A DNA stretch of 5,117 nt from Alphaproteobacteria bacterium (GTDB taxonomy: Bacteria; Pseudomonadota; Alphaproteobacteria; Sphingomonadales; Emcibacteraceae), in NCBI GenBank assembly GCA_002402225.1, contig NVVM01000005.1:14244-19360 (forward strand), written 5' to 3'. The notes beneath the pieces are model-generated. The model was not told where the DNA came from, ran no database searches, and saw nothing but the letters and a program-made list of their open reading frames with translations. Position numbers and translations under genes: made by a program. Shown in pieces: positions 1 through 4,496 of the stretch. Numbering within the stretch: position 1 is the first letter of the stretch; each line of letters starts with the position of its first letter.

Positions 1-100
1 CTTCTGGTGAGCGTACTTCTGGATGATAGCGCCCATAACCTTTACGGCGAATGACGGCGATTGTGGTTTTTAGATAAGAAATAAAGAGAGGGAAAAGAAA
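1..100. other. Left-edge region, no gene identified
   Basis: This stretch carries the upstream region of the PspB-like gene and possibly the end of a neighbour. One plus-strand frame is open from the window edge to a TGA at 52-54 (17 codons, ending NLYGE). One minus-strand frame is open across most of the stretch towards the left edge but has no good start codon. Neither resembles a family I know, and both are too short to judge. A purine-rich ribosome binding site (GAGAGGG, 86-92) belongs to the gene at 101. Confidence 0.3.
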
Positions 101-382
101 ATGCATGTATTTGAAATGGTCGTCTTAATCGTGGGAATCGTTGTGATCGGCGGGCTTATAAAAAGTTATTTCGAACGTAATAACGCCAATGGCACGACGG
201 GGGCGCTTGATGACTTGATGCATGACCTTGGATTGAGCGACTATTATTCCAAGAAAGAAGTTGATGTCTTCATAAAGAAAATTGAGGCCATGGAGCAACG
301 CATTCAGGTTCTGGAGCGCATTGCCACGGACAAAGGCCGTGATCTGGCCGATGAAATTGACAGCTTGAAATACAGTCGTTAG
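101..382 (+). CDS. PspB-like small inner-membrane protein
   Basis: This 93-residue protein has one N-terminal membrane segment (about residues 4-22, rich in V, I and G), then a basic/polar stretch and a heptad-like helix (about 55-75) containing EQRIQVLERIATDKG. The layout of an N-terminal anchor plus a cytoplasmic coiled coil with an RIxxLERI core resembles PspB-type envelope-stress proteins of alphaproteobacteria. In enterobacteria PspB works with PspC to signal membrane damage, but no pspC or pspA is visible here, so the role is inferred only. The protein is longer than classical PspB (about 75 residues) because of an insert at about residues 25-50. The start is supported by GAGAGGG at 86-92, 8 nt before the ATG. 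It lies 22 bp upstream of the L,D-transpeptidase-like gene on the same strand and is probably co-transcribed with it. The gene itself is very likely real; the family assignment is moderate. Confidence 0.7.
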   Translation: MHVFEMVVLIVGIVVIGGLIKSYFERNNANGTTGALDDLMHDLGLSDYYSKKEVDVFIKKIEAMEQRIQVLERIATDKGRDLADEIDSLKYSR

Positions 383-404
383 CAGATAAAAAGGGTATAA
401 AAAG

Positions 405-950
405 ATGAATCCGGCAAAAGAAATTATTGTGCGGGCGGTCAATGACAATCCGTCGCAAGGCACCCTGACGTTGGGGGATAAAATCTTCCCTTGCGCCTTG
501 GGTAAGCAAGGTGTTGCTTTGGTAAAGCATGAAGGAGACATGAGAACGCCGCAGGGCAATTTTCCCTTGCGAACCGTCTTTTATCGTTATGATAAACTGT
601 CCACGCCAATTTACACGCAGGTGCCAATGATGGCACTTTTACAAGAAGATGGCTGGTGTGATGATCCTGATGACCGGGCCTATAACCAATCGGTCATGCT
701 GCCCTATCATGCCAGCGCCGAAAGCCTGTGGCGGGATGATGATGCTTATGATGTGATTGTGGTGCTCGGCCATAACGATAACCCAACCGAAAAAGGCAAG
801 GGCAGCGCCATTTTTCTTCATGTGGCCAGCGAAACCAGCGAGGACACATTCGAAGGAACCGAAGGCTGTATCGCCTTGAGGAAACAGGATTTGTTGGAAA
901 TTTTACCCATATTATCACCCGAGACGACGTTAACTGTACGCGTTAATTGA
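405..950 (+). CDS. YkuD-fold L,D-transpeptidase family protein (COG3786 type)
   Basis: This 181-residue protein has the YkuD signature: His139 in AIFLHVA, followed by TEGCIAL with Cys155 as the expected nucleophile. Further family landmarks are KHEGDMRTPQGNF (41-53), DGWCDDPDDRAYN (82-94) and YDVIVVLGHNDNP (115-127). YkuD enzymes make 3-3 crosslinks in peptidoglycan or attach proteins to it, using the catalytic Cys and His. The N-terminus is polar, with no signal peptide or membrane segment. That is unusual for a periplasmic enzyme, although to my knowledge COG3786 members from alphaproteobacteria often lack one, so site of action and substrate are uncertain. AAGGG at 391-395 lies 9 nt before the ATG and supports this start. 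It is the second gene after the PspB-like gene and is followed by an intrinsic terminator at 1013-1043. Confidence 0.9.
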   Translation: MNPAKEIIVRAVNDNPSQGTLTLGDKIFPCALGKQGVALVKHEGDMRTPQGNFPLRTVFYRYDKLSTPIYTQVPMMALLQEDGWCDDPDDRAYNQSVMLPYHASAESLWRDDDAYDVIVVLGHNDNPTEKGKGSAIFLHVASETSEDTFEGTEGCIALRKQDLLEILPILSPETTLTVRVN

Positions 951-1012
951 TCCCTATTAACTTAATCAGCCCTTTTTGATGAATAATCAAATTGCCTGAT
1001 ATCTTCCGACTT

Positions 1013-1043
1013 CCGGCGTTCCTGATAGGGATGCCGGTTTTTT
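1013..1043 (+). terminator. Intrinsic terminator of the PspB-like/YkuD unit
   Basis: A 10-bp stem pairs 1013-1022 (CCGGCGTTCC) with 1028-1037 (GGGATGCCGG), including two G-T pairs, around a 5-nt loop (TGATA). It is followed at once by six T residues (1038-1043). This is a textbook rho-independent terminator for plus-strand transcripts. The last T is also part of the stop codon of the convergent yggS gene. On the minus strand the hairpin has no T run after it, so it is not a good terminator for yggS. Confidence 0.85.
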
Positions 1044-1708
1044 CATTCTTTAGGTTCGCGCGCCCCAAAAATTGCGGTGCCAACACGGACAGAAGTCGCG
1101 CCGCATAGAATGGCGTCCTGATAATCGCCGCTCATGCCCATGGATAATTTATCCAGACCATTGCGCCCGGCGATTTCTTTCATCAGGGTGAAATAGGCTT
1201 TGGGGTCTTCCTCTGCTGGCGGGATGCACATCAATCCTTGAACGGGCAATTTTAATTCGTCGCGGCAAAGGGTGATGAAATTATCGGCTTCGTCAGGGTC
1301 AATGCCGGATTTTTGATTTTCGCGGCCCACATTAATCTGGATATAGCATTGAACGGATTTATTTTCTTCTGCGCTAATGCGGGCGATGGCGCGGGCCAGT
1401 TTAATGCGATCAACGGTTTCGATGACGTCAAACAGCTGAATGGCCTGACGGACTTTGTTGCTTTGGAGGGGCCCAATAAGGTGAAGTTTCACATCGGTAT
1501 ATTTTTCTCGAAGGCGCGGCCATTTTTCGGCGGCTTCCTGAACCTTATTTTCGCCGAAGACGCGCTGCCCCTGATCCAGAATTGGCGTTATGGCGTCAGA
1601 TGACCGGGTTTTGGACACCGCCACCAAGGTGATATCCTTTGCCGTATGCCGGGCGATTTTTGCGGCATTATGAATATTAAGCAGGACGGTCTCAAGTTTG
1701 CTGGTCAA
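1043..1708 (-). CDS. yggS: YggS/PLPBP family pyridoxal-phosphate homeostasis protein
   Basis: This 221-residue single-domain PLP-binding protein belongs to the YggS/PROSC family (alanine-racemase-like TIM barrel). The expected PLP lysine is Lys33 in LVAVSKT. Other landmarks are FGENKVQEA (51-59), HLIGPLQSNK (76-85), YIQINVG (122-128), LSMGMSGDYQDAI (188-200) and the phosphate-binding GATSVRVGTAIFG (203-215). The family has no established enzyme activity and buffers cellular PLP, affecting amino-acid and keto-acid balance. The length is typical. The start is TTG, chosen because AGGA (1717-1720, minus strand) lies 8 nt upstream and because the protein begins where family members normally do. 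It is divergent from the thiamine-family gene and convergent with the YkuD gene; its stop shares one base with that unit's terminator. No good intrinsic terminator is seen for yggS itself. Confidence 0.96.
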   Translation of the reverse strand: MTSKLETVLLNIHNAAKIARHTAKDITLVAVSKTRSSDAITPILDQGQRVFGENKVQEAAEKWPRLREKYTDVKLHLIGPLQSNKVRQAIQLFDVIETVDRIKLARAIARISAEENKSVQCYIQINVGRENQKSGIDPDEADNFITLCRDELKLPVQGLMCIPPAEEDPKAYFTLMKEIAGRNGLDKLSMGMSGDYQDAILCGATSVRVGTAIFGAREPKE

Positions 1709-1727
1709 GGCTGAATTCCTGTATTAT
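1698..1727 (+). promoter_or_regulatory. Candidate promoter for the thiamine-family gene
   Basis: A TATTAT -10-like hexamer (1722-1727) lies 18 bp after a weak TTGCTG -35-like hexamer (1698-1703). The A of the ATG at 1736 is 9 nt after the last base of the -10 element, so transcription would begin at or just before the start codon. The -35 match is poor and the element overlaps the 5' end of yggS. This is an inference from sequence only. Confidence 0.35.
1717..1720 (-). promoter_or_regulatory. Ribosome binding site supporting the yggS TTG start
   Basis: Read on the minus strand, AGGA is followed by 8 nt and then TTG at 1708-1706. No ATG or GTG nearby gives a family-length protein with comparable spacing, so this site decides the rare TTG start. 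Confidence 0.55.
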
Positions 1728-1735
1728 TGTGCGTT

Positions 1736-2410
1736 ATGACCCAAAGAGAATTCACATTAGCAGACATCGCAAATCGTCTCAATCAGGAATATTGCCAGAA
1801 TTATTGGCAGGTTCATAAGAAGGGGCAGGGATTGCCGTCGTTATTTTTTGTCACAGACCAGCAGGCGGTGCCTTATCCAGAGAAAGTAATATCTGAATTA
1901 GGCCAAGGGGCCGCTGTAATTTTTCGGGATTATGATCACCCTTCAAGAGCCGCGCTCTGCGCAGAATTGGCCAAGCTTTGCCAGAAGAAAAATATCCTTT
2001 TTCTGGTGGCTGGAGATATTTTACTGGCCGAAAAAATAGGCGCTGGCGGCGTGCATTTACCTGAGATGATGATGATGCAGGCCGGTGATATTCGCCGAAA
2101 CCATCCTCATTGGATGATCACGGCGGCGTGTCATGATATAAATTCTGTTAAGAAGGCAGCGCGGCTGCCCATTGATGCCGCTCTGATTGCGCCGGTATTC
2201 CCAACGCATAGCCATGCAGAGACATTAACCGCAGAGCAGAAAACCCTTGGGCGGCGGGGGGTTCAGGATATGGTGAAGGCGTCCCATCTGCCGCTTTATG
2301 GATTGGGCGGAATATCGTCACTGAACGGGCATGAATTGATCGGTTCGGGGCTTGTTGGACTTGCGGCAATCCGTGGATTCCAAATCGCGCAAGAAATTCC
2401 CCCCCCATGA
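1736..2410 (+). CDS. Thiamine phosphate synthase/TenI family protein
   Basis: This 224-residue TIM-barrel protein belongs to the ThiE/TenI superfamily. Landmarks in order are LFFVTD (36-41), AAVIFRDYD (59-67), FLVAGDILLAEKIGAGGVHLPE (89-110), APVFPTHSH (152-160), and the phosphate-binding YGLGGIS (188-194) and GLAAIRGF (208-215). ThiE joins HMP-PP and thiazole phosphate to give thiamine phosphate; TenI is an aromatising thiazole tautomerase. Several ThiE residues are changed: the Lys of QxRxK is Tyr66, the Asn of the NDxxDLA segment is Gly93, HLGQxD reads HLPEMM, and the Lys of PTxTK is His160. ThiE activity is therefore doubtful and a TenI-like role is possible. His133 (TAACHD) sits where TenI has its catalytic His. 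About 30 extra N-terminal residues precede the barrel. I chose ATG 1736 over in-frame TTG 1727; neither has a Shine-Dalgarno site. A C8 run (2399-2406) immediately precedes the stop. Confidence 0.88.
   Translation: MTQREFTLADIANRLNQEYCQNYWQVHKKGQGLPSLFFVTDQQAVPYPEKVISELGQGAAVIFRDYDHPSRAALCAELAKLCQKKNILFLVAGDILLAEKIGAGGVHLPEMMMMQAGDIRRNHPHWMITAACHDINSVKKAARLPIDAALIAPVFPTHSHAETLTAEQKTLGRRGVQDMVKASHLPLYGLGGISSLNGHELIGSGLVGLAAIRGFQIAQEIPPP
2399..2406 (+). repeat. C8 homopolymer at the 3' end of the thiamine-family gene
   Basis: Eight consecutive C residues encode most of the terminal Pro-Pro-Pro directly before the TGA at 2408-2410. Loss of one C would bypass that stop and keep the frame open to a TGA at 2493-2495 inside the downstream repeat. 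Such tracts are prone to slippage and to sequencing error. Confidence 0.9.
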
Positions 2411-2452
2411 AACGAGGTTGAAGAGGACGCCAACACAGGAGGAGCACAGCGA

Positions 2453-2510
2453 CGACTTAGCGACCGACCGGGAGCGCAGCCCTAGCGGCGCTTGAGCGTA
2501 ATCCAAAAAA
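2453..2510. repeat. GC-rich intergenic repeat, copy 1
   Basis: This 58-bp unit runs from CGACTTAG to ATCCAAAAAA and is repeated nearly exactly at 2523-2581, with 70 bp between equivalent points. It is much richer in GC than the flanks and lies between two convergent genes. AGCGC (2473-2477) can pair with GCGCT (2488-2492) around a 10-nt loop, so a small hairpin is possible. The end is an A6 tract (2505-2510). It resembles a dispersed intergenic repeat of the REP/BIME kind, but I cannot assign it to a named family. Confidence 0.88.
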
Positions 2511-2522
2511 CGTGAGCCCTCG

Positions 2523-2581
2523 CGACCTAGCGACCGACCGGGAGCGCAGCCTTTAGCGGCGCTTGAGCGTAATCCAAAAAC
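2523..2581. repeat. GC-rich intergenic repeat, copy 2
   Basis: This is a near-identical copy of 2453-2510. The differences are CGACCTAG for CGACTTAG, CCTTTAGC for CCCTAGC (one extra base) and one A fewer in the terminal A tract. The core GCGACCGACCGGGAGCGCAG is identical in both copies. Its final A tract (2576-2580) directly abuts a hairpin at 2581-2595 and, on the minus strand, provides the T run of the barrel gene's terminator. Confidence 0.88.
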
Positions 2582-2595
2582 AGGAGCCGCCCCTG
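2576..2595 (-). terminator. Intrinsic terminator of the beta-barrel gene
   Basis: On the minus strand, 2595-2581 reads CAGGGGCGGCTCCTG. It folds into a 6-bp stem (one G-T pair) with a CGG loop and is followed by five T residues (2580-2576). It begins 21 bp beyond the stop codon of the barrel gene. The T tract is the A tract that ends repeat copy 2, so the terminator seems to be built partly from the repeat. Confidence 0.6.
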
Positions 2596-2616
2596 AAGCC
2601 GTTAATGACAGAAATC

Positions 2617-3570
2617 TTAAAAATTCACATTGGTGCCGAGGAAAAAGACCTGACTGTTCCTGAGGGCGTCCAAATCATTTTCTTGACCATAGGCATAATA
2701 GGTAAAGCGACCCGTGAAACGGATGTTAGAATGGATATGGTAGGCCGCGCCAATTTCAAGGGCATAGACGGTATCGTAAAATTCTTCTGTCGTGGCAAAA
2801 AACAAGTCGCGTTCACGCTTATATTCCCCAAACCTTACGTCGGCGCCCCATTTCCTGCTGGCATAGCCAAGCCCGATGTCGAAACCTTTCATGCCTGAAT
2901 CATGGTTCATCTTTTCCTGACTGTAGGACGCGCCAAATTTAAATCCAGCGTAGCCCATATCAACAGACAGGTTGTAGGCCTGCCGCGTGTTGAGTTGGTT
3001 ATAGCCTGATCCAAATCCTGAAGCCTCATAAAGCGGTGACATGATAGAGCTGGGCTCTACCAGAAACTGTGACCCGAATGAAATGCCCACCGCGCCCGAA
3101 TCTTGCCCGGCAGGGGCATTGCCGTATGAAAAAGTGATCTGCTGGCCTGTTGTGGCGGCGCCTATTCCCGTGAAGCCAGACGGCCGAGAAGTGGAGAAAC
3201 CTGCGTTGCCCATATGGAAAATGAGTGATGACTTAACGGCGTCGGATTGTTGAATGAATAATTTGTTTTTAGGCTGCCCAAATCCTGCGGTTACATCATG
3301 TTCTGATGTGACAGGTTCCGATAATGTAATATATTTGTCGGCCTTTTCCTTAGGCGGACTTTTAAGAAGCGAGACTTCCGGCCCCACATTTTTTTCTTTG
3401 TCGCCGGGGGCAAAAAAAGAAAGAATGACGGAGGTCAGGCCTTTATCTTCTTGAACGGTATTTTCTGGTATGGGCTTTTGTGAAGATTGTGAATCGGCAA
3501 AGGCAGCCGCGCCCATGGCATAAATGCCAATGGTGCATATAATAGCGATGCGGCCTTTTTTATTTTTCAC
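2617..3570 (-). CDS. Small porin-like outer-membrane beta-barrel protein
   Basis: This 317-residue protein has a clear Sec signal peptide: basic MKNKKGR, a hydrophobic core, and cleavage after AAAFA at about residue 25. A polar linker (about 26-100) with no obvious domain follows, then alternating beta-strands ending in a terminal Phe (VFFLGTNVNF), the usual outer-membrane assembly signal. The best strands are YNLSVDMGYAGFKFGASYS (199-217), FDIGLGYAS (230-238), WGADVRFGEY (241-250), YALEIGAAYHI (269-279) and NIRFTGRFTYYAYG (282-295). The C-terminal part resembles general Gram-negative porins of alphaproteobacteria, but the chain is shorter than a full 16-strand porin. Substrate and pore function cannot be read from the sequence. 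The start is GTG, supported by GAGGA 6 nt upstream. The gene has its own candidate promoter (3606-3611) and terminator, so it is probably monocistronic. Confidence 0.8.
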   Translation of the reverse strand: MKNKKGRIAIICTIGIYAMGAAAFADSQSSQKPIPENTVQEDKGLTSVILSFFAPGDKEKNVGPEVSLLKSPPKEKADKYITLSEPVTSEHDVTAGFGQPKNKLFIQQSDAVKSSLIFHMGNAGFSTSRPSGFTGIGAATTGQQITFSYGNAPAGQDSGAVGISFGSQFLVEPSSIMSPLYEASGFGSGYNQLNTRQAYNLSVDMGYAGFKFGASYSQEKMNHDSGMKGFDIGLGYASRKWGADVRFGEYKRERDLFFATTEEFYDTVYALEIGAAYHIHSNIRFTGRFTYYAYGQENDLDALRNSQVFFLGTNVNF

Positions 3571-3576
3571 AGCGAA

Positions 3577-3581
3577 TCCTC
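3577..3581 (-). promoter_or_regulatory. Ribosome binding site for the barrel gene GTG start
   Basis: GAGGA on the minus strand lies 6 nt before GTG at 3570-3568. This well-placed site, followed by an immediate signal peptide, fixes the GTG as the start. Confidence 0.7.
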
Positions 3582-3605
3582 ACAATTCTACTTTAAAGCA
3601 ATATT

Positions 3606-3611
3606 ATTATA
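3606..3611 (-). promoter_or_regulatory. Candidate -10 element for the barrel gene
   Basis: The minus strand has a perfect TATAAT hexamer here. Transcription would start near 3598 and give a leader of about 28 nt that contains the GAGGA site. The -35 position (about 3628-3634) is weak (TTTCAA at 16-bp spacing), so an activator or a weak promoter is possible. The surroundings are AT-rich, which raises the chance of a coincidental match. Confidence 0.5.
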
Positions 3612-3657
3612 ATTTTGGGCGTTGATTTTGAAACTTTAAAAAGCTTCACGCCTTCTT

Positions 3658-3730
3658 ATCCAGATGATACGTTAGAATCACATAGATACATGAAATCATA
3701 CAATGTGAAAGCGTAAAAATCAATCTGGAT
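3658..3730. repeat. Nested inverted repeats in the divergent region
   Basis: ATCCAGAT (3658-3665) is the exact reverse complement of ATCTGGAT (3723-3730), 57 bp apart. Between them TCACAT (3678-3683) mirrors ATGTGA (3703-3708). They could form a long imperfect hairpin or be two half-sites for a looping regulator. In AT-rich DNA, arms this short can occur by chance. Confidence 0.3.
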
Positions 3731-3823
3731 TCATAATTTCTCGGCTCATGGGATTATGTGCCTGATAAATGACAATTTTATGTAAGAAAATCTTGTTTGG
3801 CCCCTGACAAAGAGATAAACAGC

Positions 3824-3852
3824 TTTAAAGGTTATTCATCAATGGTTATGAT
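3824..3852 (+). promoter_or_regulatory. Candidate promoter for the DUF3576 lipoprotein gene
   Basis: TTTAAA (3824-3829, 4 of 6 against TTGACA) and TATGAT (3847-3852, 5 of 6 against TATAAT) are separated by exactly 17 bp. The predicted start near 3859 leaves a leader of about 60 nt that includes the triple repeat at 3856-3889. Confidence 0.4.
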
Positions 3853-3855
3853 GTC

Positions 3856-3889
3856 GCCTGAAATATGCCTGAAAATATGTCTGAAATGA
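3856..3889 (+). repeat. Three tandem 11-12 bp repeats in the lipoprotein gene leader
   Basis: The units are GCCTGAAATAT (3856-3866), GCCTGAAAATAT (3867-3878) and GTCTGAAATGA (3879-3889). They lie back to back just after the candidate -10 element, at about one helical turn each. That spacing suits an operator bound cooperatively by a repressor, or a structured leader. No known regulator site is recognised. Confidence 0.5.
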
Positions 3890-3918
3890 GAAATTGAAGT
3901 TAAGAGAATGGAATATGC

Positions 3919-4410
3919 ATGACCGTGTATGAGAAAATTAAAAATTATACAAAAAAATCGACCACAGGAATATATACGAAGGCTTTAGCCGTTATTTTGG
4001 CCTTGACATTGGGCGGATGCGGAATCTTTGGCGGCGATGACGATAGTAGCACAAAAAGACTGGAAGCCGCCGAGGAAGTTTATCAGATTGGGGTCAACGC
4101 CTATTTATGGCGGGCATCACTGGATACACTATCTTTCATGCCTTTGAAAACGGCGGATCAAAATGGCGGCGTTATTTTGACCGAATGGAAAGTCAATCCG
4201 GGAAATAAAAATGAACGGACAAAGGCTGACATTTTTATTCTGGGCCGTAAACTTACTGCGGATTCATTAAAAGTCACTGTTCATCGTCAGATAACGGCGG
4301 CAAATGGGTGGCAGGATACAGCGCCCCGCCCCGGTGCTTCGATCAAAATTACCAATGCTATTCTGATGCAGGCCAGACTGCTTCGGCGGAATAATGCCCC
4401 AATTAAGTAA
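3919..4410 (+). CDS. DUF3576 domain lipoprotein
   Basis: This 163-residue protein has a lipoprotein signal: hydrophobic segment about 21-33, lipobox LGGC with Cys34 as the expected lipidated residue. The mature part of 130 residues carries family landmarks of DUF3576: VNAYLWRASLDTLSFMPL (79-96), GGVILTEW (103-110), ADIFILGR (123-130), LKVTVHRQ (136-143) and ITNAILMQARLLRR near the end. The family is known to me as an uncharacterised alphaproteobacterial lipoprotein encoded next to leuS, so the role is unknown; a periplasmic or outer-membrane-attached position is inferred from the lipobox. Gly-Ile follows the Cys, so there is no inner-membrane retention Asp at +2. The N-terminal region before the hydrophobic core (about 20 residues) is rather long. 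ATG 3919 is the only in-frame Met in that stretch; the Shine-Dalgarno match (AAGAGA, 3902-3907) is weak. leuS starts 82 bp downstream. Confidence 0.88.
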   Translation: MTVYEKIKNYTKKSTTGIYTKALAVILALTLGGCGIFGGDDDSSTKRLEAAEEVYQIGVNAYLWRASLDTLSFMPLKTADQNGGVILTEWKVNPGNKNERTKADIFILGRKLTADSLKVTVHRQITAANGWQDTAPRPGASIKITNAILMQARLLRRNNAPIK

Positions 4411-4448
4411 CGGGTCAATTTAAATTTTATTGGGTGAAGCATCCGTTG

Positions 4449-4496
4449 ATGGTGGTTGGGGAACCCGAACTGTATGAAGATCAGGAAAAACTATGA
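4449..4496 (+). CDS. Possible 15-codon leader ORF overlapping the leuS start
   Basis: An ATG at 4449 opens a 15-codon frame ([15 protein letters not shown]) whose TGA (4494-4496) overlaps the leuS ATG as ATGA, the arrangement typical of translational coupling. The frame is open back to 4407, with a GTG alternative at 4434. There is no clear ribosome binding site and no run of Leu codons, so a classical leucine attenuator is not supported. It may be chance. Confidence 0.2.
   Translation: MVVGEPELYEDQEKL

Larger units (their letters stand above)
3571..3918. other. Divergent AT-rich regulatory region
   Basis: These 348 bp separate the divergent barrel and lipoprotein genes and hold no convincing ORF. 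Visible elements are the barrel promoter at 3606-3611, an 8-bp inverted repeat (3658-3665 and 3723-3730) enclosing a 6-bp one (3678-3683 and 3703-3708), a candidate lipoprotein promoter at 3824-3852 and a triple direct repeat at 3856-3889. The length and low GC content are consistent with a two-sided control region or an undetected small RNA; neither is shown. Confidence 0.6.

Noticed and set aside
971..991. Hairpin TTTGAT/ATCAAA as a terminator for yggS
   Set aside because: The 6-bp stem is AT-rich and is not followed by a T run on the minus strand, so it is too weak to call.
1313..1603. Plus-strand ORF opposite yggS
   Set aside because: It lies wholly inside the well-supported yggS gene on the other strand and shows no family features.
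2318..2506. Minus-strand ORF beginning in repeat copy 1 and running opposite the thiamine-family gene
   Set aside because: It starts with TTG in the repeat, overlaps a real gene in antisense and resembles no known protein.
2453..2581. The two repeats as a minimal CRISPR array
   Set aside because: Only two copies, units of about 58 bp separated by about 12 bp, and no cas gene; this does not fit repeat-spacer geometry.
2563..2898. Plus-strand ORF starting in the repeat and running opposite the barrel gene
   Set aside because: It is antisense to the barrel gene's C-terminal strands, begins inside repeat copy 2 and has no ribosome binding site or recognisable motif.
4452..4470. Imperfect hairpin before leuS as a T-box-like or attenuator element
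   Set aside because: The stem has a mismatch and a loop too small to form, and none of the T-box landmarks is present in the 82-bp gap.
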